64,000 nt of DNA from Amorphophallus konjac (taxonomy: Eukaryota; Streptophyta; Magnoliopsida; Alismatales; Araceae): NCBI GenBank assembly GCA_022559845.1, contig CM040126.1, forward strand, positions 222,338,641 to 222,402,640, in the 5' to 3' direction. The position numbers were made by a program, and so were the translations under genes. The notes beneath the pieces were generated by a model, which had not been told where the DNA came from, searched no databases, and saw only the letters and a program-made list of their open reading frames with translations. Positions within the stretch are counted from its first letter, which is position 1. Every line of letters starts with the position of its first letter. Below are positions 1 through 10,391 of this stretch, in pieces.

Positions 1-737
1 TTCCCCAATCAAACAAATCTTAAAAGTGTGATACGAGATTCGGGAGATCATTTTTCCACTTCTACATTTATAATATCAAAATGCCAAGAAATAAAGATTA
101 CAACTCCCAATAATAAAGTCTAAATTAAACTAAAAGTAGAGAGCTAAGGGAGAGAAAATGGTCGTAGAAAAAGATGAAGATGACGTCATCGCCTTCCTAG
201 AGCTTTTGAGTGACACAAGCACCAGATTCGACACCATCGTGAAAGAGAGTTCTAGAGAGAGATTTTTGAGAGAGAAAGAGAGAAGCTTAAAAAGAAGAAG
301 AAGAAGAAGAAGTAGAAAGCACACTACCTACGTAGATGAGAGAGGAAGAAGGAAACATGTAGAAGAGAGAGGGAGAAGAAGAAGAGAATGAGAACGAGAA
401 GAAGGGGAGAAAGATGAGAACTACCTACTCCTAAACTACAGAAAATGAAAACACCTTCCGGGGACCCCCTCACACAGCCACATGGAGTTTCTTTTATAGC
501 CTCCTTGCATGACTTCTGTGGAAAGTTGCCTCCACATTCATTCACACTTTAATTGACAACCCATTACAACTTACATCCCCTCCTTTACATGCAAAGGACC
601 ATACGCTGCTGTTGTTGCTTTCCTTCTCACGAACGAGATGACGCCTTCCTTCACATGCACAAGATGACACACTGTTGCCACTATTGTTCTACTATTGTTC
701 GCCCTCTGCCATCTGGCAATGGTTCACACATACTAGA
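1..737. other. Unassigned flanking sequence with purine-rich tract
   Basis: No recognisable gene or mobile-element domain is visible. Bases 240-420 are a GA-rich, low-complexity tract; a 77-codon frame through it (158-391) encodes mostly Arg, Lys and Glu and is best explained by composition. A TATAAAAG sequence lies on the minus strand at 491-498, so this could be an unrecognised LTR promoter read leftward with a pyrimidine-rich leader. It is either host DNA or an older element into which G inserted. Confidence 0.4.
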
Positions 738-1496
738 TGTTAGGTGCGCAACTGGATCTAGAGGAGGGTTGAATAGATCCTATAAGGAAATTATGCCAAA
801 TTTAAACTGATTCGGACTAGAAATTAAATACAGAGTACTTGAATTAAAGAACAGCTCACAGAACCAACTGAACCAGTAACAAACTAAACTGATATCTAAT
901 TGAATTGCTAAAACATAAACAAACTAAACAGTTAATGATTCAGACCCAAGCAATATCAAACACTTGGTGTGTGACAATGCTGAATAAAACTAATCCAATC
1001 TCAATCCAAACAACATTCAACAATCAATTACTACAAGTGGCTAGTCAATTAAACTGGTACTAGATGGAGGTTTGGGTGAAGACCCTCTCCTCACGCAAAG
1101 TGTGATTAAACACACCTTTTGATATACCAATAAAAAGGACTTAGCCAAAAAAATGCGAATGATAACAACAAATCACCAGTATGTGAAATGCACTCAGGCC
1201 ACAATTCAACCTGTGAAGGGGGGTGGAGGATAAGGAGCAAACACACCAATCAAACCACTGGACAATATTTTAGGTAGTTTAGTCTGCAACCAGCAGACCT
1301 ACATCCACCCCCCACTCAACTGAGTGAGGATCCCTTGCTCACAACAAGAGCGTGGAGAAAAACTCCACTACAAGCGCTGCCACATAGCTTGAACCCGGAG
1401 GAACACTCTCCTCCCTTACTCTGAAATCTTACAGTAAAATCGTGAATAGCAACCTGCTATCCACACCACCGATCTTGCACCTAGCAAGATCAGCAA
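738..1496 (-). mobile_element. Element G: fragment of a Sirevirus-type copia LTR
   Basis: The sequence starts with TGTTAGG followed by a GATCTAGAGGAGGG block, the same arrangement as the LTR end of element A (TGTTAAGTAGATCTAGAGG at 3185). Read on the minus strand it carries the conserved leader hairpin, the GGTGGATGTAGG block and the ACTACC partner strand seen in A, B, C and E. It is cut at 1496 by insertion of B, so only the 3' (R-U5) end of the LTR is present here. The remainder should lie beyond the right end of the window. The five bases before position 738 (CTAGA) would be its TSD, which cannot be tested. Confidence 0.75.
1273..1329 (-). ncRNA. Candidate conserved leader RNA structure (G copy)
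   Basis: On the minus strand: stem I CCTCACTC pairs with GAGTGGGG, stem II GGTGG pairs with CTACC, and inside stem II a third stem GTCTGC pairs with GCAGAC. The same architecture with different paired bases is present in A, B, C and E. It lies in the part of the LTR expected to be transcribed as the RNA leader. Pairings were found by eye and no folding program was run. Function is unknown. Confidence 0.6.
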
Positions 1497-3184
1497 TGTT
1501 GTGTCCCTGTGGTTTTGATGATAGAAAACACTATAAGTCATCACATGTTTGCATGAAAGATTGAATGATGATGAAATATGCATTTGATTATACATATGGT
1601 CATTGCATTGTGCATTAATGAGGATTGTTTGTTGTGCATTGATTTTTAGGCATTAATGTTGTCATCATAATCATTTGCATGATACATGCACAGTCTTTCA
1701 GATAGATGCATTTTCTTGCTGCATAGAACCTCATCAGACTACATGCACAGTCATTTAATCAAACAGGTTGCATGCATTGCAAGTCGGTGCACATGCATCT
1801 TGCCCTTGTACAATACAAGGTCGGTGCACACTTGCCCTTGTGCAATACAAGGTCGGTGCACACTTTATCCTAACGCATACAACGTCTATGCACATCACTA
1901 TTCAACCAGCATGATAAGGTCGGTGCAAGTTTTGCATTGTGCATGATAAGGTCGGTGCAAGTTTTGCATTGCACATGATAAGGTCAGTGCAGGTTTTAGG
2001 TCGTTGCCGATTTTGCCTTGTGCTAAACAAGGTTGGTGCACGCTCTTGTTACCTACATATAAGGTCGGTGCATATAGGCCATCCTGCACATCTAACGTCG
2101 GTGCACATTTTGTAGTTCAGCATCGTGCATATAAGGTCGAAGCTTGTACAGAAGAGTTCATACTTGGGTCGATGCTAGCACGGTTCGGTGTGCAAATGAG
2201 GTTGGTGCAGGTGTGTAGCACTTAATACTAAAGTCGGTGCATATCCATACTTGTTGCATAAAGGTCAGTGCATGTGCCAGACCAAGGTCAGTGCACAACC
2301 ATTTGTGCTAGAGCAAGGTCAGTGCACATCTACCTTAGTCTTACTAAGGTCGGTGCACATTTTGCCTGCGCATATAGAAGGTCAGTGCACATCTTCTTGA
2401 CAGAATCTAGGTTGGTGCACATCCGCTTCCCTGAGATATAAGGTCGGTGCATCTTTTGCTTCATGCCATATGAAGTCGGTGCACATATCAGCTCAATGCA
2501 CATAAGGTCAGTGCATCTTCTGCTGCATGTATATAAAGCCCAAGCACATTTGCTTGCCAGGTCGGTGCACAATTGCATGCTCACTTAAAAGGTCGGTGCA
2601 ACATTTCTCTATACTACATTGCCAAGGTCGTTGCATACTTTGTTAAACACATATAAGGTCTATGCACATTCTGCCTTAGCATATATATAATGTCGATGCT
2701 AGTTCAGACCATATGCTGCTATGGTCGGTGCATGTCTGTGTCAACAGCATATAGGTCGGTGCATGCTTGTGTTTAACTGTCTAAGGTCGATGCATGTTTT
2801 CCAGACTGCATATGAGGTCGGTGCACCTTCTTGTTTCTTCGTTAGAAGGTCGGTGCACATTTTATTGTTCAGCATAGAACGTCGATGCACATTCTATTTG
2901 TCTTCAACTAAGGTTGGTGCACACTTGCAGTATGCATATCTAAGGTCGGTGCATGTTGTCATGAGGTTAGTGCATATTTGCCTTGGTCAGTTACAAGGTC
3001 GATGCACATAGGAGGTCGGTGCACCTTGTCATAATGCATTATCTAGGTCTAAGCACTTGCATATGTTTTGTTCACTAGGGTCGATGCACATTCTCTTATT
3101 CAGCATGTAACGTCGGTGCACATTTCATTTGTCTACATACAAGGTCAATGCATATTTCTTAATGTGCATATGGAAGGTCGGTGC
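1497..3184 (+). repeat. Element B 5' LTR, first part (U3)
   Basis: The LTR begins with the copia terminal TGTTGTG and a GGTTTTGATGAT block shared with E and, in other positions, A and C. After about 280 bp it becomes a long array of GGTCGGTGCAC-type motifs. It is interrupted at 3184 by A; the duplicated target GGTGC sits at 3180-3184 and 15296-15300. The uninterrupted LTR would be about 3.46 kb. Confidence 0.85.
1781..3184 (+). promoter_or_regulatory. Phased GGTCGGTGCAC motif array in B U3
   Basis: By eye there are about 45 recognisable copies of GGTCGGTGCAC or one-to-two-base variants (GGTCAGTGCA, GGTTGGTGCA, GGTCGATGCA), mostly 29-33 bp apart. For example, starts at 2286, 2317, 2348, 2380, 2410 and 2442. 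The reverse complement contains ACCGAC, the core of the plant drought/cold response element bound by DREB/CBF factors. All copies face the same way as B transcription and lie upstream of its TATA box. The DNA between motifs is poorly conserved, so the motif itself seems to be what is maintained. Binding by DREB proteins is inference. Confidence 0.75.
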
Positions 3185-3610
3185 TGTTAAGTAGATCTAG
3201 AGGGGGGTGAATAGATCTTTCCCCTTAAAATTGACAGAATTAACTGATACATGCGGAATTAAAAATTACTTACTCTCAACAACCAAAGCAATCACATAAC
3301 ATTCAACTCATAGATCAATATCAGTTTGCAAAGATATTAGCAGATATAGTGACTGACTTAATTGCCAATTGATCTATTGCACATTAATGAACATGGAAGA
3401 GGTACCTGGCGGAGGTTCGACTCTAGGAGACTCCTCACACAAGAGATTCACCTTCCAGGTAAGCGTGACCTACCTTTTGTGTGGAATCCTTTTATATACC
3501 TTCTTCTAGCTCACGAATGAACAAGAAATCAAGCAATTAATTGAAGAAGACCAGCAAGAAAAATACAGCAAACACACCTACAATAGCAACCACGGACACA
3601 AGGAAGTTTA

Positions 3611-3665
3611 GGTGGTTCGATCTCCTCCAGAGATCTATGTCCACCCCTTACTCAAATGAGTAAGG
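3611..3665 (-). ncRNA. Candidate conserved leader RNA structure (A, 3' LTR copy)
   Basis: On the minus strand: stem I CCTTACTC/GAGTAAGG, stem II GGTGG/CCACC, stem III GATCTC/GAGATC inside stem II. All three are perfect in this copy. The paired sequences differ from those of B, C and E while pairing is preserved. Confidence 0.65.
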
Positions 3666-4611
3666 CTTCACTACTGGGCATTACAGCTTGCCACAGCTGA
3701 TATACAGCTTCGGGGAACAAGTTCCCAACAACTGTTGAGCCTTACAGCTTAAGCTATCCAGAGGAATCTTCCTCTTCCACTGGGCAACACAGCTTAGCCA
3801 ACCTCTGACTTATAGCTTTAATAATCCGTTGACACACAGCTTGAGTAAACAAAAGTTTGTAAAAACAAATTAAAGAAACTAAGAAAACAAGAGAATGTAG
3901 CTCTGAATTGAGCGAATGTAGCTCTTAAATTGAGCAGACTGGTTCTGGTTTTGAACCAGGCCAAGAACATAAAACACACTCACTCAACTAAACTCCAACG
4001 CACTGCTCTTCCTCAATTCTATCCTTTCTCCTTCAAACCGGTCAGCCTCACTCAAGTATCTTCTCTACTCTCAATTTCAATTCACTGGAAGCTCACCCTT
4101 CTTCTCTGCTTGGCTTCTGAACTGAGCGATCGGTCCTTCTTTTACAGCCTCACGGAGATGGGAGCGTGGTCGCCACAATTCCTGCCCAAATTTTATGCCA
4201 GATCTGATCCAAACTTGTCCACATGTTAGCATCACTGAGCTTTTACTTTCCACGTGGCAGGATCCTCTGTTATACGTCTTGCCTCGAATCACGTGCCAGT
4301 CACTTATCATCATACACGTGACTGTATCAATGATGACTCTACAAGCGTTCAATGATACTGGGCTTTGCTACTTCCTGGGCTTGAATTGTTCAATCCTGGT
4401 TCAATTCATAAGTCCCTGTTATCAGATAAAGGTATTTAATCAAACACCTGATAGTTAATAAAAACATATAATAATGACAATATGCTTCATGATGTACGAG
4501 GGTGATTATAATGTAATTGAAACCATGAAGACAAAGAATCATTGATCATTGATGCTTAATGTATGAAACTCATGTGCTCTCATTGACTTGAATGCATAAG
4601 CCTTATATATG

Positions 4612-4737
4612 CTAGCACTGACTTCACATGCGTGAAGCACTGGGCTAGCACAGACTTAATGTGCGTGAAACATTGGGGTAGAACAGACTTAACGTGCGTG
4701 AAACACTGGGCTAGCACAGACTTAATAGTGTTAATGC
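4612..4737 (-). repeat. 33-bp tandem repeat, 3 units, A 3' LTR
   Basis: Units of 33 bp beginning CTAGCAC(A/T)GACTT and ending CACTGGG; three full copies followed by a partial one. The other LTR of A has five full copies (14280-14465). It lies between the motif array and the G-box/TATA region. Confidence 0.85.
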
Positions 4738-4739
4738 AA

Positions 4740-5315
4740 ATGTATTCAGACCTATCCTAGCAGATATGCTCGGACCTCAAATAGCATGTGCACAGACTTG
4801 AACAATATGTGCACCGACCTTTGTGTGCACGATGCAGAATGTGCATCGACCTAGATGCTATCTGAAAGAGATGTGCTCTGACTTGTCCTAGCAAATGTGC
4901 TTGGACCAGTAGTATGCCTAAGGTGAGTATGCATCGACGTTATGTGCTATCCATCAAAAGTGCACCGACTTTATTTGAACACTAGCAAATGTGCTCGGAC
5001 CTTTGCAGTGTGCCTAAAGTAAATGTGCATCGATGCTAAAACGGCTAACACAAACTGTGCATCGACTCTAACATGCTATCACCAAATGTGCACCGATGCT
5101 AGCATGGCTTACACAGACTCTACACCGACCATGTATAGCACAAAGGTAGAATGTGCACTGACCTACATCTGCCTTAGGTAGACATGCACCGACTTGTGAA
5201 TGCATTATATAAAACATGCACCAACTTTCAAATATGCTATGGACAACATGCACCGACCTTATCACTGTACTACAAGAAGTTTGCACTGACCTTCTCATGC
5301 AATATGCTCGGACCT
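4740..5315 (-). promoter_or_regulatory. GGTCGGTGCAC-type motif array, A 3' LTR
   Basis: On the plus strand the motif reads GTGCACCGACCT or variants (TGCATCGACC, TGCACTGACC, TGCTCGGACC), i.e. the same motif as in B but oriented with A transcription. Spacing is less regular than in B. Copies with an intact ACCGAC core include those near 4810, 4969, 5160, 5205 and 5252; others have lost it by single changes. Confidence 0.7.
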
Positions 5316-5527
5316 AATGCATGAACTGTTCTATATTAGCATACATGTAGAATGCTTGATTAACACTGACTAAGTTAATTTCATCAAAATAACCAATGCT
5401 ACAGGAGGCAATGCAAAGTCAACAGTAAATCCAATAAAGTCAACCCAGTAAATAAAACGGTTGCCAATCATTCAAAATGCACTGACTCCTTAACTGAAAT
5501 CATCATCAAACCAGAGGAGTCACAATA

Positions 5528-7296
5528 ATCTCCCCCTTTTTGATGATGACAACCAACTATATTAGATGTATTTTGATGAAATGTATTCAGTTCAGTTTAG
5601 TCAGAGTAAAGAAAAAAAATGCAGTCAAAGCATTCAATTTCAACAATGGATGGATATCTCTCTCATGATATCAAAAACATATAATGTCTCCCCCTTTGTC
5701 ATCAGCAAATGGGAGGGGATGTGGACAATGAAATGCAGACTGGAATCAGAAGACATTCTCCCCCTTTTTACTACCCGTGCAGTAATGAATCCTCCAGATT
5801 GACAATGAAAGGATAGTGGAAGTGAAAGAGAAGTATGTCAAAAATAGAGCAGAAAGGATGGAGAGAAATCTGACTAATAGCATGTTCAATAGTTCAGAAT
5901 TAAGCATTACAAAGTTCAGAGTCTTCAGATATATGAATCAATACACTGCATTCTTGATAGATTTCTAGTTTAAAGGTGATAAAAGTTAGAATTTATGCAC
6001 TTCATTCAATGGATAAGTCTGCTGTGTCTGATAATATCAATAAACCATAATCACATTGATCATGAAAGAATCTGTTTAATGGTATCTTTCTTTCTGAAAA
6101 TGAGTGATAATCTTTGGAAGTGACCAAGATATGTATTGAGGTTAAACAATATGACAGTTCTGAATTTTAGATGAAGGAACAACATTTTGATCATATGAAC
6201 ACAGTATCTTCAGACACTTCATGACATAAGTGTTTTCCATTTCTTTGATGGAGCACTTAGTTTCTCAGTGCTTACTATTTTGGCCTTATGAACAGAGATA
6301 AACCAAGCCACTTCATGACTTAAGTGTTCTTCATTTCTTTGATGAAGCACTAGTTTCTCGGTGCTTAGTCATTGCTTTGCCATTTTGTTGATATTTTTAA
6401 ATTTCTTTTTCATACTTTTGATTTGCTGTCCTTTATATGTTTCAGAGAGACTTGTTTAAAAACAATACACATACTTAGTTTTCTTAACCAAGATTTCATC
6501 AACTTAGCAGATTTCAGATACAAGAAAACTTTATCAACCATGTAATGAGATAAGCGTTGAGAGCTATTATCAGTTATCATCATTCCTATTTACTGAATGC
6601 AGTCTTTGAATTCTAAAGACTATAAAATTTAAACCATCAGTTCATTCAAGAAACAAGCAGGATTCTTATAATAGAATATGTCTGATTTCTGTTGCTTAAA
6701 ATTATGAACATATTATCAAACTGCCATTATGTCAGAATAGAAATGATGTAGAAGGGATCTGAATGACATATGGATAGAAATAATCAATACTCCCCTGACA
6801 CCTTGTAGCATGCATAGATATGCCCTTTTATTGGAAATCTCCCCCTGTCTACATGCATGACTGTGCAGAAATTCAGATGCAATTATGAATGACATGAAAT
6901 GAAATGAAATGCAGTGCTAAGACAAACTCTTGATTCAGGGTACTAGGTGAAGGTTAATCCTCAACACATGGTATGGATTTTCAGATAGACTGAATCTGTC
7001 CTTCCATCTCATATCATTTGATATACCTCTGAAATCAAGATAACTAATGAAGTATTCACAAGACAAAGTCTGAGTTTTTATTCAGAAACAACTAGCAGGC
7101 AATCATTGAATCATTCTTAAACAGATCAGATCATTTATCCAATTTAGTGAATTGATACTAATCTATTCAGAAGAGTTATTCAAAAATGGATTTTCAGACA
7201 AACAAACCATCATTCTCAGAGCACGAGTTAGAATTTATTGAACGGTACACAGTACACAAGTCACATCAAAAGGCTCAATCATGAATGAAAATGAAA
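5528..7296 (-). other. Element A 3' noncoding region with repeated polypurine tracts
   Basis: No coding potential. The PPT adjoining the 3' LTR is at 5528-5545 (minus strand: AAAAAGGGGGAGAT). Further GGGGGAG tracts lie at 5697-5708, 5758-5768 and 6839-6846. Several such tracts between pol and the 3' LTR are a known Sirevirus trait. Two copies of a hairpin module (6211-6380) and a GTTTAACCTCAATAC block shared with B, C and E are also here. Confidence 0.75.
6211..6380 (-). ncRNA. Conserved 3' noncoding hairpin module type I, two copies (A)
   Basis: On the minus strand two copies (about 6380-6293 and 6279-6211) contain CACYGAGAAACTA, CATCAAAGAAATG and GTCATGAAGTG blocks in the same order as in B, C and E. 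The CACT/AGTG end blocks can pair. In this element the outer AGAG/CTCT pair is weaker than elsewhere. No type II module was seen in A. Confidence 0.5.
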
Positions 7297-10200
7297 CTAA
7301 TCCTCATGCTGAAATTTACATAAACCTAATTCTCTTCTCAAGAATTTGAATCTGTCATTAACCAGAGGTTTAGTAAATATATCAGCTATCTATTTTTTAG
7401 ATTCAATGAAATGTAATGCAATTTCATTTTTATTTACTTCTTCCCTAAGAAAATGGTGTTTGATTTCTATGTGCTTAGTCCTAGAGTGATGAACAAGATT
7501 TTTAGTGAGTGATATAGCACTAGTATTATCACATAAAATTGGAATGCATCCCAATTTTATCTGATAATCAATAAGTTAGTGCTTGATCTAGAGTACCTGG
7601 GCTGCACAGTTCCCAGCTGCAACATACTTTGCTCAACTGTAGATAGAGCAACAGTGTGTTACTTTTTAGAAGCCCATGTCACCAGACAACCACCTAGGTA
7701 GTGGCAATACCCACTAGTGCTTTTTTTATCTACCCTGCAGCTTGCATAGTCTGCATCAGTGTAGGCTATGAGATCTAGCTCACACTTAGCAGGATACCAA
7801 AGTCCTAGTTCTAGGGTGCCTGATAGATACCTAAAATCCTCTTAACAGCACTCAGATGTGACTCTTTAGACTAGCCTGAAACCTAGCACACAAACACACA
7901 GAAAACTGGATATCAGGCCTAGAGGCAGTGAGATAAAGAAGAGATCCGATCATATCTCTAATAACTTGGGATCTATACATTTACCTTTTGGGTCATCATC
8001 AAGATTAATTGATGTACTCATGGGCGCTGAAATTTCCTTCAAATTTTCCAAGTTGAATTTCTTCAATAGGTTTTTGATGTACTTGGACTGAGTTATGAAT
8101 GTACCTTCCTTAGTCTGAGTTACCTGCAGTCCAAGAAATAGTTTTAGCTCACCCATTGAACTCATCTCAAATTCTTTTGTCATTAATTCAGAAAATTCCT
8201 CACATAAAGTTGGGTTAGTTGAGCCAAAGACAATATCATCTACATAATTTGCACAATGATGATGTCATGATTACATATCTTAGTGAACAAGGTTTGGTCA
8301 ACCTCACCTCTTGTGAACTTCTTTTCAGTGAGAAACTTACTAAGCCTGTCATACCAAGCTCTTGGAGCTTGTTTAATCCATAGAGAGCTTTATTCAATTT
8401 GTAAACATGGTTAGGATAATCAATGCATTCAAAACCAGGAGGCTGTCTAACAAACACATCCTCTTTTATCTCTCCATTTAGAAAAGCAGATTTGACATCC
8501 ATCTGCTGCAATGTTATTCCTAATGAGCATGAATAGGCTAAGAGTATTCTGATGGCCTCTAACCTAGCTACAGGGGCATATGATTCTTCAAAATCAATAC
8601 CATATTCTTGTTGTAACCCTGAGCTACTAGTCTCGCCTTATTTCTAACAATATTTCCCTACTCATCTGATTTATTCCTAAAAACCCTCTTAGTGCCTATG
8701 ACAATACCATGGTCAAGTTGAGGAACTAGGTCCCATACCTTGTTCCTTTCAAACTGGTTCAGCTCCTCATGCATGGCATTGATCCAATGCACATCTCAAG
8801 AGCACTGTCAATATCTTTGGGTTCTATTTGAGAAATCAGTGCAAAAGAATTTAATTCACTTTCAGCTCTAAAGTGTGATCTGGTCCTAGGAGGGTCATGC
8901 AAATTACCAATTATGTTATCTATGGGATGATCTCTATGAAATCTGACATTGATAATTTGATTACCTTGGTTCTCTATTACATCCTCCTGAGCATCAGATA
9001 GCTCTGCATTATTTTCTTAGATTGATCTCAGGATCCTCATCTTTCAGAATTTCTACATTATTCTTTTCCCTGCACAAGCCATTATCAGATTTAGTCATAG
9101 TTTCATCAAAGACCACATGTGGAGATTCTTCTACTGTCTTAGAGTTTAAATTATATACCCTATAGGCTCTGATTTTTCTGAATATCCTAGAAATATTCAG
9201 GATCACTTTTAGATTCAAATTTGTCAAGGTCTCTTTTATTATTAACATGCACAAAACATTTACATCGAAAACCTTGAAATAAGCTAATGAAGGTTTCTTA
9301 CCCTTGAGAATTTCATAAGGAGTTTTCTGGGTTAATGGCCTTACCAGTGCTCTATTGACAATGTGGCATGTAGTGTTAACTGCTTCAGCCCAGAACTTCC
9401 TAGGTAGGTTACCTTCTACTAACATGGTCCGAGCCACTCCACAAGGGTTCGGTTCCTCCTCTCCACTATTCCATTTTGCTCGGGTGTCCTTGGTGAGGAG
9501 AACCTATGAGTGATACCATTTTCCTTGTAAAAGATTTCAAACTGTGAGTTTTCAAACTCACCACCATGATCAGATAGAATGTTAAGAATAGAATTGACAT
9601 TTTCTTGTCTAATTTTCAGATAGAACTCTTGAAATTCAGTAAGCATCATTTTTGTGTGTGAGGAAAAACACCCAAGTGAATCTAGAAAAGCCATCAACAA
9701 GTACATATCCATATCTTCTTCCTGATAAGTTAACTGATCTTGTAGGTCCAAAAAGATCCATATGAATCAGCTCATAAGATATAGAAGATAGGTTCTCTGT
9801 TCGGGATTTGAATGACTTCCTAGTTTACTTGGATTGGGTGCTTGCATCACATATTTTATTTTCATTTTTAAAAGAGATTTTAGGGAGTCCTTTAACCATG
9901 CAGTGTTTATTCAATTTATGAAGAACGATGTAACTGGCACGACCTATTCTATGATACCAGAGATAGGCCAAATCATCTTTATTTGCTGTGAGACATAAAT
10001 TGGAATGTGCAATGTCATCTAAATCTACCAAGTAGATATTATTTACTCTCTTACCAGAAAACTTAACAGTATCAGAGTTAGGTTCATAAATGTTGCATCC
10101 ATGAGAATCAAAGACTACTCTATGACCTTTATCACAAAGCTTGCTAATACTAAGCAGATTATAAGCAAGTCCTTCAACCAGCAACACTTCATCAATACAA

Positions 10201-10391
10201 CAGGTAGTACACTTACCTACCTTACCTGACCCAATGATTTTTCCTTTGGTATTACCTCCAAAGGTGACATGTCCTACACTCTTTTCGACCAACATACAAA
10301 ATTTTTCCTTGTCCCCAGTCATGTGCCTAGAGCAGCCACTGTCCAAGTACCCCATATTTTGCTTGGCTGCCAGACATACCTGCAATGACAA
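7297..10391 (-). pseudogene. pol: Element A pol remnant (protease, integrase, RT, RNase H)
   Basis: Minus-strand fragments in pol order. Protease with DSGCSRHMTG and the GAG-pre-integrase segment are at 10391-9825. Integrase pieces with SDHGGEF and [15 protein letters not shown] are at 9751-9009. RT has [18 protein letters not shown] and VYKLNKALYGL at 8511-8236, and YVDD at about 8248-8222. RNase H with TDADYASC and KSTSGYC is at about 7790-7660, and the final IADIFTKPL-type segment reaches a stop at 7297. The protein would cut the polyprotein, insert the cDNA, copy the RNA and remove the template. Stops and frameshifts interrupt nearly every domain, including a one-base loss at 8371-8377 shared with C and a private one just before YVDD. 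Non-functional; the copia/Sirevirus assignment is firm. Confidence 0.9.

Larger units (their letters stand above)
3185..5527 (-). repeat. Element A 3' LTR
   Basis: A 2343-bp copy of the A LTR, adjacent to the polypurine tract. Read in element orientation (right to left): motif array with GTGCACCGACC on the plus strand, 33-bp tandem units, CACGTG boxes, a degenerate TATA (CTTTTACA on the plus strand at 4139-4146), hairpin-rich leader, conserved leader RNA structure, and the CACCCCCCTCTAGATC end block. It differs from the 5' LTR by scattered substitutions and by two fewer 33-bp units. Confidence 0.9.

Noticed and set aside
158..391. 77-codon frame with an Arg/Glu-rich product
   Set aside because: It follows a GA-rich low-complexity tract with no recognised domain; the opposite strand gives an equally long Leu/Ser-rich frame.
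1781..3184. CRISPR-like appearance: short repeats at regular spacing
   Set aside because: Repeats are only 10-12 bp and imperfect, intervals are not unique spacers of fixed length, no cas genes exist, and the arrays sit in LTR promoters of plant retrotransposons.
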